NCBI GenBank assembly: GCA_030432315.1
Contig: JAUIHM010000015.1
Location: forward strand, 1 to 47,127
Reading direction: 5' to 3'
From: Alphaproteobacteria bacterium
GTDB taxonomy: Bacteria > Pseudomonadota > Alphaproteobacteria > Rhodobacterales > Rhodobacteraceae
DNA: 47,127 nt
The notes beneath the pieces are model-generated. The model was not told the DNA's origin, made no database searches, and saw only the letters and a list, made by a program, of their open reading frames with translations. This document shows, piece by piece, positions 8,672 to 16,051 of the stretch. The number at the start of each line of letters is the position of its first letter. Position 1 is the stretch's first letter. The position numbers were made by a program, and so were the translations under genes.

Positions 8672-9003
8672 TGGCGCATTACTACAGCGAAACCGAGGTG
8701 GTGGCCTCTGTCAAAGGACTGAACATCCGTCGGCTGCGCAGCTTTGTCGCGGCGGAATGCGTCATCCCGGCGGAACAGGGAGGCAAGCTCGCCTTCGAGG
8801 AAATCGACCTCGCCCGTCTGCGACTCGCGGCCGAGGTCTGCGAGGATTTCGACCTCGACGAGGACGCGGCGGCAGTGATTCTTTCACTGATCGACCAGAT
8901 CCACGGCCTGCGCGGGCAGCTGCGCGCGCTCGGCGAAGCCATTTCCGCCGAACCGGAAGACATACGCAGCCGCATTGCCGGGCGCATCGCCGACGCCGGC
9001 TGA
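8671..9003 (+). CDS. cbpM: Chaperone modulatory protein CbpM
   Basis: A 110-aa protein beginning MAHYYSETEVVASVKGLNIR, with a predicted MerR-like winged-helix segment and the helical C-terminal part expected of CbpM (LARLRLAAEVCEDFDLDEDA, then a LIDQIHGLRGQLRAL helix). In enterobacteria CbpM binds the J domain of CbpA and inhibits it. The start ATG overlaps the cbpA stop as TGATG, so expression is translationally coupled, which fits a stoichiometric inhibitor. An in-frame GTG one codon upstream is less likely. The context makes the assignment strong although the family is short and divergent. Confidence 0.85.
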   Translation: MAHYYSETEVVASVKGLNIRRLRSFVAAECVIPAEQGGKLAFEEIDLARLRLAAEVCEDFDLDEDAAAVILSLIDQIHGLRGQLRALGEAISAEPEDIRSRIAGRIADAG

Positions 9004-9187
9004 CTGCCGGCACGCCGCACCGCCGCGAACCACGTCCCCCATCCGAAACAAACGGCGGGCAATCCGCTGCGCAATTCGCAGGCAGCCCTGCACAGACATC
9101 CCGCAATGCGCAGAATTCGCCGGCCGCGCGGCCGATGTCACGCAGAATTAACGCAGCATTAACGCTGATCCCGACATATTAACGGGC

Positions 9188-11044
9188 ATGACCCATGCAC
9201 CTGTTCGCCCGATGCACCCGCGGTGCCAGGAAAAACGCCCAACGGCCGGCCTGTGCGCGGCGGCGACACTCGGTCTGCTCGTGTCGGCTTCCGCGCCATC
9301 CCTCGCCGAAACCCGCCCGGACTTTGACAGCGCCGTTGATCTTCTGACCGCCCGCCACGGCGACTATCTTGCCGCCGGCAGCGAACCCGAGGCGGAGTTT
9401 CCGGCCGGTCACCGGGTGATTGGCGTGCAGATCGAACGCAATGAACTGGGCCTCCGGCTCGGCGGTCTGTCGTTCCCGAACCTCTTCGAGGCGCTCTACA
9501 AACGCCACGGCGAGGCCGCAGCGTTCATTTTGAACCGGACTGCCGACGTCCGCTCCGAAACCGACATTCCGGTCTACAACGTCACTGACGGGTTCTTCGA
9601 TTTTCCCACCGGCGATTTCCGCCGCATCGTTGAAGCCGCGGACGTGGTCAGCCTGAGCCAGATCGCCAAGATCACCCGCGGCGAAAATGGCGCCTTCACC
9701 GGCGCGACCTCGTCCTATGCCACCTCCGACGGCATCGAAACCCTGCGCGGGCTCTGGGCGGGAACCGACACCATGGTGTTTCATGCCATCGGCAATGACG
9801 CGGCCGCCGCGCAGCAGGACTATCCGGAATCCAACCTGAACTGGATTTTCAACGACCTTTACGTGCGGGTCGGCACGGGCCACGCCCGCCCGGACGGCAG
9901 CATTGCCGTCGATGCCAATTCACCCCCACATGCAGTGACGGTTCTGACGGAAATTCCCGAATATCACTACCGGCTGTTCACCGAGCCACAATCCGCCTTC
10001 GACCGCACCTATTCGTATCTCGAACGCAACCGGTCATTCTACGAATCCGCGCTGATCCGTGCGATTACGGCCGGCGCGTTCAGCCCGTTCAACCTCGGCT
10101 ATTGCCGGGGCAAGTCGGAGGCCGAACTACCGTTCGAGGGCCGCGACCTGCTCGACCGGCCGACCTTTGAGCAGGCCAGCGCGCCGCTCTCGGAAATATT
10201 CCGCGCCTACAGCACCTGCGCCAGTGAAACCCTGGAATCGTATTACGCGGCGCGGAACCGCGACCCGGCCCAGGCCTACAATCTGCGGGCCATCGGCGGC
10301 ACCTCGTTCTCGGCACCGGAAGCCGCGGGCATGTTCCTCGCCGCCCTCGAACGCCATCCGGAGCTTGGCAAACACGACCTGCTGACTGCGATGATTCTGT
10401 CCGCCCGTCCGGCAGATGCCATTGCTGCGGCCGACGGCGGCACGGACAGCCCGGTGACCAACCGCGCCAACGGACGCGGCCTGTTCCGATCCCGCGCCGC
10501 CGGTTTCGGCTATGTCGACTGGGACGGCTTTGCCGCGCGGGCCGAAGCGATCAGCGCTCTGAAACGGGCCCGGCCCGCTCTCACGACAACCGAACGCGAC
10601 ATTTCCTCCGACGTCGCCGTTTACCGGGGCACCGAGTACCCGCCGCTGCACGGAATGCGCAGCTATCCAATCGAAGTCGACGACGACAGCCTGTTCACGC
10701 GCGGTGTGCTGATCCTCAGCTTCGGCGACAGGAACCGCAACATTCCCGCCGAGATTACCCTGGTCGATCCCCAGGGTGGCGAAACCATCCTTTCACCCAG
10801 CCGCTACAGCGGCGGCAGTGGTCTGGTGATGGCCGGAACCGACGCGTTCTTCGGGGTCCACAGCGCCGGCACCTGGCATCTGCGCGTCCCGGAAGCCTTC
10901 TCCGTCACCGCCGCGGCGCTGTCGATAGAGGGCGTCGAGGCCGGGCCGGACAGCCTGATCGAGCGGTTCCTGACCGATCAGGGCTATCCCGCCGCCGGCG
11001 ACGTGCAGATTGCCGCGCCTCTCGTCAGCGAACCGAACCTCTGA
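9188..11044 (+). CDS. Secreted subtilase-like (S8) protein with C-terminal P-like domain, atypical catalytic site
   Basis: A 618-aa protein with a signal sequence (hydrophobic stretch at about 21-40, cleavage near SLA-ET). The serine region of subtilases is clear: GTSFSAPEAAG at 371-381, with the nucleophile expected at Ser373. IGND at 201-204 matches the oxyanion-hole Asn, and GFGYVDWDGF at 439-448 resembles the segment that follows the active site. HGEAAAF at 107-113 could be a degenerate HGTxVA histidine motif. No DTG/DSG aspartate motif is visible; the corresponding region reads VIGVQIERNELG (77-88). Residues 500-580 (ITLVDPQGGETILSP and GTWHLRV) resemble a proprotein-convertase P domain. 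It may be a divergent protease or a non-catalytic relative. Confidence 0.65.
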   Translation: MTHAPVRPMHPRCQEKRPTAGLCAAATLGLLVSASAPSLAETRPDFDSAVDLLTARHGDYLAAGSEPEAEFPAGHRVIGVQIERNELGLRLGGLSFPNLFEALYKRHGEAAAFILNRTADVRSETDIPVYNVTDGFFDFPTGDFRRIVEAADVVSLSQIAKITRGENGAFTGATSSYATSDGIETLRGLWAGTDTMVFHAIGNDAAAAQQDYPESNLNWIFNDLYVRVGTGHARPDGSIAVDANSPPHAVTVLTEIPEYHYRLFTEPQSAFDRTYSYLERNRSFYESALIRAITAGAFSPFNLGYCRGKSEAELPFEGRDLLDRPTFEQASAPLSEIFRAYSTCASETLESYYAARNRDPAQAYNLRAIGGTSFSAPEAAGMFLAALERHPELGKHDLLTAMILSARPADAIAAADGGTDSPVTNRANGRGLFRSRAAGFGYVDWDGFAARAEAISALKRARPALTTTERDISSDVAVYRGTEYPPLHGMRSYPIEVDDDSLFTRGVLILSFGDRNRNIPAEITLVDPQGGETILSPSRYSGGSGLVMAGTDAFFGVHSAGTWHLRVPEAFSVTAAALSIEGVEAGPDSLIERFLTDQGYPAAGDVQIAAPLVSEPNL

Positions 11045-11064
11045 CCGGGACACGTGCCGGTCAG
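11041..11064. terminator. Shared hairpin between convergent genes, spanning both stop codons
   Basis: CTGACCGG (11041-11048) pairs perfectly with CCGGTCAG (11057-11064) around an 8-nt loop. The TGA of the plus-strand subtilase-like gene and the TGA of mgtE (TCA on this strand) both lie in the stem. No T run follows on either strand, so it is more likely a 3'-end stabiliser or Rho-assisted stop than a full intrinsic terminator. Confidence 0.45.
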
Positions 11065-12476
11065 ACGCCCAGCACCGCCCCGGCGATGGAGAAATAGATC
11101 AGCACCCCGAGCACGTCGGCAATCGAGGTCACCAGCGGCCCCGAAGCGGTCGCCGGGTCGAAACCGACCTTCGACAGGATGAACGGCAGCAGCACGCCCA
11201 CCGTCACCCCCACCAGCACGATCAGCACCATCGCCGTCGCCACCGCGACCGTCACGTCGAAACCCGCCCGGATCATGCCAACCCCGGATACGGCCACGGC
11301 CATCGTCAACCCGAGCAGCAGCCCGATACCCAGTTCCCGCAACAGCATCCGCCGCCAGTCGGAGCCGTGCACCTCGCCGGTTGCCATCGCCCGCACCATC
11401 AGCGTCGCCGACTGCGCCCCGGCATTGCCGCCCGAGGCGATCAGCAGCGGCAGGAAAAACAGCAGCGCCAGGTTGCCGGCAATCGTCGCCTCGAAATGGG
11501 CGATACCCGCGCCGGAGAAGATGTTGCCGAACACCAGCAGCACCAGCCAGACGATCCGCGCCCGGTACATCTGCGGGATGCCCGCCTCCGACAGGCTGCC
11601 CCCGATCGGCTCGATGTTTGAGCCGCGCAGCATGTCCTCGGTCGCCTCCTCCTCGGCGACGTCGAACGCGTCATCGGCGGTGACGATGCCGACGATCCGT
11701 CCCTCGCCGTCGATCACCGGCAGGGCAATCAGGTCGTAGCGGGCGATTATCCGGGCGCACTCCTCCTGGTCGGCATCGACCGGGATGGTGACCGGGTCAT
11801 CCTCCATGATCTCAGCGATGGTCTCATGGGTTCCGGCGATCAGCAGTTCGCGCAGGCTGACCACCCCCAGCAACCGGTGCTGCGCGTCGACCACATAGGT
11901 GTTGTAGATGGTTTCGGATCCGATCGCCTGGCGGCGCAGCGCGTCGAGCGCCTCGGGCGCCTTCAACTCTGGCTTCAGCGTCGCATAATCCGAGGTCATG
12001 ATCGCCCCCGCCGTGCCCTCCGCATGGGAGGCGAGCCGCCGCAGATCGTCGCGCTCCGCCTGGGCCAGCCCCGGCAGAACCGCCGACCGCGCGATCGGGT
12101 CGAGGGCCTTGTAGAGGTCGGCGCGTTCGTCATGGCTCATCGCGGTCATGATCCGCGCCAGTTCCCCGCGTGGCATGGCATCGGCCAGCGCCACCTGGGT
12201 CGTGGGCTTCAGGTCGCCGAACAGTTCCGCCTGGTCGATCAGCGGCAGCTGTCTCAGCCCCACCAGCGCATCCGCCGCATCCATATTTTCAAGGAGATCG
12301 GCAATGTCTTCCAGCTCCTGGAGGACGAAAAACGCCTTCACAGCGCCGAAATCTCCCGCCCGCAGGTAGAGCACCAGTTCCTGGGCGACAATGTCGATTT
12401 CCCCGGATCGCTCGAACATGCTGTGGTCAATACGCCTGCGCGCAAACGCGCCGGTGGTCCGCAGAGAATCGTTCAT
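11061..12476 (-). CDS. mgtE: Magnesium transporter MgtE
   Basis: A 471-aa inner-membrane Mg2+ channel. The N-terminal cytosolic superhelical domain covers roughly residues 30-130 (LPLIDQAELFGDL, AMPRGELARIMTAM). Two CBS domains follow at about 135-255 (AIMTSDYATLKPEL; GIVTADDAFDVAEEEATEDM). The transmembrane domain then starts and carries the MgtE hallmark SGGNAGAQSATLMVRAMATG. Cytosolic Mg2+ binding to the N and CBS domains gates the pore in this family. The ATG at 12476 is preferred over a longer ORF because GAGG lies 5 nt upstream and the upstream extension is out of character. It is divergent from hmgA and convergent with the subtilase-like gene. Confidence 0.95.
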   Translation of the reverse strand: MNDSLRTTGAFARRRIDHSMFERSGEIDIVAQELVLYLRAGDFGAVKAFFVLQELEDIADLLENMDAADALVGLRQLPLIDQAELFGDLKPTTQVALADAMPRGELARIMTAMSHDERADLYKALDPIARSAVLPGLAQAERDDLRRLASHAEGTAGAIMTSDYATLKPELKAPEALDALRRQAIGSETIYNTYVVDAQHRLLGVVSLRELLIAGTHETIAEIMEDDPVTIPVDADQEECARIIARYDLIALPVIDGEGRIVGIVTADDAFDVAEEEATEDMLRGSNIEPIGGSLSEAGIPQMYRARIVWLVLLVFGNIFSGAGIAHFEATIAGNLALLFFLPLLIASGGNAGAQSATLMVRAMATGEVHGSDWRRMLLRELGIGLLLGLTMAVAVSGVGMIRAGFDVTVAVATAMVLIVLVGVTVGVLLPFILSKVGFDPATASGPLVTSIADVLGVLIYFSIAGAVLGV

Positions 12477-12517
12477 CCGGGCCTCGACTGTTTCAGGGGA
12501 ATGGCTGTGCCGCCTGC

Positions 12518-12534
12518 ATACTGCGTTGCAGCAT
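12518..12534. promoter_or_regulatory. Imperfect palindrome between mgtE and hmgA, candidate operator
   Basis: The 17-bp element ATACTGCGTTGCAGCAT is a palindrome with one mismatch (arms ATACTGC and GCAGCAT around GTT). It lies 117 bp before the hmgA ATG and 42 bp before the mgtE start. Homogentisate operons are commonly controlled by MarR- or IclR-type regulators binding palindromes of this size, so it is a plausible operator. No regulator gene lies beside it. Confidence 0.35.
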
Positions 12535-12650
12535 ACCGGTCCAGTCCCGCGTACATCCGGGCCGGATCCCGGCGCCGCCGCCAATCACAAACCTTGTGCC
12601 GTGGCACCGCTGGCTTTACCGCTTGATAAAAGCCTGCCGGAGGGAACCCC

Positions 12651-13988
12651 ATGACGGACGAAACCCCAATGCCGACCCCAAACGCCCTGCGCTACATGCC
12701 CGGGTTCGGCAACGACTTTGAGACCGAAGCCCTGCCAGGTGCGCTCCCCCAGGGCATGAACAGCCCGCAGAAATGCAACTACGGCCTCTACGGCGAGCAA
12801 CTGTCCGGCACTGCCTTCACCGCCCCGAGCCACCAGAACGAACGTACCTGGTGCTACCGCATCCGCCCCTCGGTCAAACACTCGCACCGCTACACGAAAA
12901 TCGACATGCCCTGGTGGAAATCCGCGCCGCACATCAACCCGGACGTGGTATCCCTCGGCCAGTACCGCTGGGACCCGGTGCCCCATGCCGATGAGGCGCT
13001 CACCTTCGTCACCGGCATGCGCACCATGACCACGGCGGGCGACGTCAATACCCAGGTCGGCATGGCCGCGCATGTCTACCTGGTGACGCGGTCGATGGTG
13101 GATGAATACTTCTATTCCGCCGACAGCGAACTGCTGATCGTCCCCCAGGAAGGCCGCCTGCGGTTTTGCACCGAACTGGGCATCCTCGACCTCGAGCCCC
13201 AGGAAATCGCCATCATCCCGCGTGGTCTGCTCTACCGGGTCGAACTGGTCGACGGCCCGGCCCGCGGCTTTGTCTGCGAAAACTACGGCCAGAAATTCGA
13301 ACTGCCCGGTCGCGGCCCGATCGGCGCCAACTGCCTGGCCAACCGGCGCGACTTCAAAACCCCGGTCGCCGCGTTCGAAGACCGCGACGTGCCCTCCACC
13401 GTCATCATCAAATGGTGCGGCAGCTTCCACCGCACCGAAATCGGCCACTCGCCGCTCGACGTGGTGGCCTGGCACGGCAACTATGCGCCGGTGAAATACG
13501 ATCTGCGCACCTACTGCCCGGTCGGCGCGATCCTGTTCGACCACCCGGACCCGTCGATCTTCACCGTCCTGACCGCGCCGTCCGGCGTTGCCGGAACCGC
13601 AAACATCGACTTCGTGCTGTTCCGCGACCGCTGGATGGTCGCCGAAAACACCTTCCGCCCGCCCTGGTACCACAAGAACGTCATGTCCGAACTGATGGGC
13701 AACATCCACGGCATCTACGACGCCAAACCGAAGGGCTTCGTGCCGGGCGGCATCAGCCTGCACAACATGATGCTGCCGCACGGCCCGGACAGGAATGCCT
13801 TCGAGGGTGCGTCCAACGCCGATCTGAAACCACAGAAGCTGGAAAACACCATGTCCTTCATGTTTGAAACCCGCTTCCCGCAGCACCTCACCCAATTCGC
13901 CGCCGAAGTGGCGCCGCTGCAGGACGACTACATCGACTGCTGGGCCGACATCGAAAAGAAATTCGACGGAACCCCCGGCGAGAAATAG
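12651..13988 (+). CDS. hmgA: Homogentisate 1,2-dioxygenase
   Basis: A 445-aa Fe(II) ring-cleaving dioxygenase that converts homogentisate to maleylacetoacetate, the central step of tyrosine/phenylalanine catabolism. The N terminus is characteristic ([20 protein letters not shown]). The iron ligands are visible as His341 and Glu347 in [14 protein letters not shown], and His371 in [13 protein letters not shown]. Length matches the family. The ATG at 12651 has GGAGGG 6-7 nt upstream. It is the first gene of an operon with fahA (20 bp downstream) and maiA, so the three enzymes for homogentisate to fumarate plus acetoacetate are together; hpd is not in the window. Confidence 0.97.
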   Translation: MTDETPMPTPNALRYMPGFGNDFETEALPGALPQGMNSPQKCNYGLYGEQLSGTAFTAPSHQNERTWCYRIRPSVKHSHRYTKIDMPWWKSAPHINPDVVSLGQYRWDPVPHADEALTFVTGMRTMTTAGDVNTQVGMAAHVYLVTRSMVDEYFYSADSELLIVPQEGRLRFCTELGILDLEPQEIAIIPRGLLYRVELVDGPARGFVCENYGQKFELPGRGPIGANCLANRRDFKTPVAAFEDRDVPSTVIIKWCGSFHRTEIGHSPLDVVAWHGNYAPVKYDLRTYCPVGAILFDHPDPSIFTVLTAPSGVAGTANIDFVLFRDRWMVAENTFRPPWYHKNVMSELMGNIHGIYDAKPKGFVPGGISLHNMMLPHGPDRNAFEGASNADLKPQKLENTMSFMFETRFPQHLTQFAAEVAPLQDDYIDCWADIEKKFDGTPGEK

Positions 13989-14008
13989 CGCCCGCAAAGG
14001 ACGAAACC

Positions 14009-15283
14009 ATGCCTCTGATCAAAAGCTGGGTCGCCTCGGCCAATACACCCGACACACCGTTCCCGCTCAACAACCTGCCCTGCGGCGTGTTCTCCACCGC
14101 CGGCAGCGAACCGCGCTGCGGCGTGGCGATCGGCGACCGGATCCTCGACATGGCGGCCCTGGAGACGGCCGGTCTGATCGACATCGGCGCGGAGGACCTG
14201 TTCGACGTCCCGTTCTGGAACGAGGTCATGGAACTCGGCCCGGACGCCTGGGCCGCGCTGCGCCGCCGGCTGAGCGAACTCCTCGCCGAAGACTCCCCCG
14301 ACCGGACGGCACTGGAACCGATTCTGGTGCCGATGGCCGAGGCAGAGTTGCACATGCCGTGTCTCGTCTCCGAGTACACCGACTTCTATGCCAGCCGCCA
14401 CCACGCCACCAATGTCGGAACCATGTTTCGCGGCGCCGAAAATGCCCTGCCGCCCAACTGGCTGCACATTCCGATAGGCTACAACGGCCGTGCCTCGACC
14501 GTGGTGGCCAGCGGCACCGACATCATCCGCCCCAATGGCCAGCTCAAGCCCGCCGACGCCGACCGGCCGGTTTTCGGCCCCTGCCGCCGGCTCGACATTG
14601 AACTTGAACTCGGTGCAGTGGTCGGCTGCGGCTCCGAAATGGGCACCCCGCTCACGATCGCCGAAGCCGACGCCATGATCTTCGGTTACGTCCTCCTGAA
14701 CGACTGGTCCGCCCGCGACATACAGGCCTGGGAATACCAGCCGCTCGGGCCATTCCAGGCCAAGGCCTTCGCCACCTCTATCAGCCCCTGGATCGTCACC
14801 TCCGCCGCGCTCGAACCGTTCCGTACCGCCACCCCCGACCGCGCCGTCCCCATCCTGCCCTATCTCGCCGAGCCTGGCCCGATGCTCTACGACATCGACC
14901 TCAGTGTGACGATGAAACCCGCCGGCGCGACCGCTGCAACCACCATCGCCCGCACGAATTATCGCGAGATGTACTGGTCCGCCGCCCAGCAACTCGCTCA
15001 CCATGCTTCCAGCGGCTGCGCGATGAATGTGGGTGACCTGCTCGGCTCCGGCACCATCTCCGGGCCTGACAGGGACAGCCGCGGCTCGCTGCTGGAACTC
15101 ACCTGGGGCGGGCGCGATCCCCTGAGGCTCGACACCGGCGAAACCCGAACCTTCATCGAGGACGGCGACACCCTGACACTGCACGGACACGCCGACGGCG
15201 ACGGCTACCGGATCGGCTTTGGCACCTGTTCCGGCACTGTTCGCCCCGCCGTATCCTTTCCGAAGGTGACGGACGACCGATGA
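14009..15283 (+). CDS. fahA: Fumarylacetoacetase
   Basis: A 424-aa hydrolase that splits fumarylacetoacetate into fumarate and acetoacetate. The N-terminal SH3-like domain covers about residues 1-115 (FPLNNLPCGVFS). The FAH catalytic domain follows with EYTDFYASRHHATNVGTMFR, which supplies the metal-binding Asp and the catalytic His. Further metal-ligand segments are RLDIELELGAVVG and LLNDWSARDIQAWEY. Size agrees with bacterial and eukaryotic FAH. AAAGGA sits 6 nt before the ATG. The last codons overlap the maiA start by 4 bp (ATGA), indicating translational coupling. Confidence 0.97.
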   Translation: MPLIKSWVASANTPDTPFPLNNLPCGVFSTAGSEPRCGVAIGDRILDMAALETAGLIDIGAEDLFDVPFWNEVMELGPDAWAALRRRLSELLAEDSPDRTALEPILVPMAEAELHMPCLVSEYTDFYASRHHATNVGTMFRGAENALPPNWLHIPIGYNGRASTVVASGTDIIRPNGQLKPADADRPVFGPCRRLDIELELGAVVGCGSEMGTPLTIAEADAMIFGYVLLNDWSARDIQAWEYQPLGPFQAKAFATSISPWIVTSAALEPFRTATPDRAVPILPYLAEPGPMLYDIDLSVTMKPAGATAATTIARTNYREMYWSAAQQLAHHASSGCAMNVGDLLGSGTISGPDRDSRGSLLELTWGGRDPLRLDTGETRTFIEDGDTLTLHGHADGDGYRIGFGTCSGTVRPAVSFPKVTDDR

Positions 15284-15906
15284 CCGAAACCGTGCTCTAT
15301 GACTACTGGCGCTCCTCCGCCAGCTACCGGGTACGGATCGCGCTCAATCTCGCCGGTATTCCCTACCGCGCCGTTCCCGTCGATCTGACCCTGGCGGCGC
15401 ACAGGGCGCCCGAGCATCTCGCCCGCAATCCCCAGGCGCTGGTGCCGGTGCTGGAGATCGACGGTCACACCTTCACCCAGAGCCTCGCCATCCTCGACTA
15501 TCTCGACCGCACCCGGACCCTCCGCCTGCTGCCCGAAGACCCTGCCGAACGTGCCCATGTTCAGGCTCTGGCCCAGGTGCTGGCGGTCGATGTGCACCCG
15601 GTTTGCAACCTTTCGGTGATGACCCACGCCACCGGCGGCACCGAACCGGCACGCAGCGACTGGATGCGCCATTTCATCACCCCGGGTCTCGCGACATTCG
15701 AAAAGCTGCTGGAACGGTTTTCCGCCTCCAGCTACGCCACCGGTGAAACGCCGTCCCTGGCCGACATTTGTCTCATTCCGCAGCTCTACAACGCCGACCG
15801 CTGGGGGGCCGACTATTCCGCCTGCCCGCGGATCATCGCCGTCAGCCACACCTGCGCCAGGCATCCCGCTTTCCAGGCCGCCCATCCGGACGCGGTTCGA
15901 CCCTGA
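15280..15906 (+). CDS. maiA: Maleylacetoacetate isomerase (zeta-class GST)
   Basis: A 208-aa glutathione-dependent isomerase that converts maleylacetoacetate to fumarylacetoacetate. The N-terminal thioredoxin-like domain has the zeta-class signature in YDYWRSSASYRVRIALNLAG, where the SSxSxR segment binds glutathione, then PQALVPVLEIDG and QSLAILDYL. The helical C-terminal domain includes HPVCNLSVM and SLADICLIPQLYNA. The canonical second residue of the motif is often Cys and is Ala here, which is seen in some homologues. Its ATG overlaps the fahA stop, making it the third gene of the homogentisate operon. Confidence 0.95.
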   Translation: MTETVLYDYWRSSASYRVRIALNLAGIPYRAVPVDLTLAAHRAPEHLARNPQALVPVLEIDGHTFTQSLAILDYLDRTRTLRLLPEDPAERAHVQALAQVLAVDVHPVCNLSVMTHATGGTEPARSDWMRHFITPGLATFEKLLERFSASSYATGETPSLADICLIPQLYNADRWGADYSACPRIIAVSHTCARHPAFQAAHPDAVRP

Positions 15907-15922
15907 GCCCTGCTGCAACAAA

Positions 15923-15949
15923 GGCCGGGTGCCGGGGGGAGCCCGGGCC
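15923..15949 (+). terminator. GC-rich hairpin after maiA
   Basis: GGCCGGG (15923-15929) can pair with CCCGGGCC (15942-15949), with one bulged G, 17 nt after the maiA stop codon. No T run follows. It may act as a 3'-end structure or Rho-dependent pause for the homogentisate operon. Confidence 0.35.
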
Positions 15950-16051
15950 GCTCCATCACCATACGCTCTTACCGGTTGCCAGAACCCGTTATGATTGTGT
16001 TAGGATTGACAGGGTGTGATCCGTCGCAGTCACACCCGCCCCGGAGACCCG

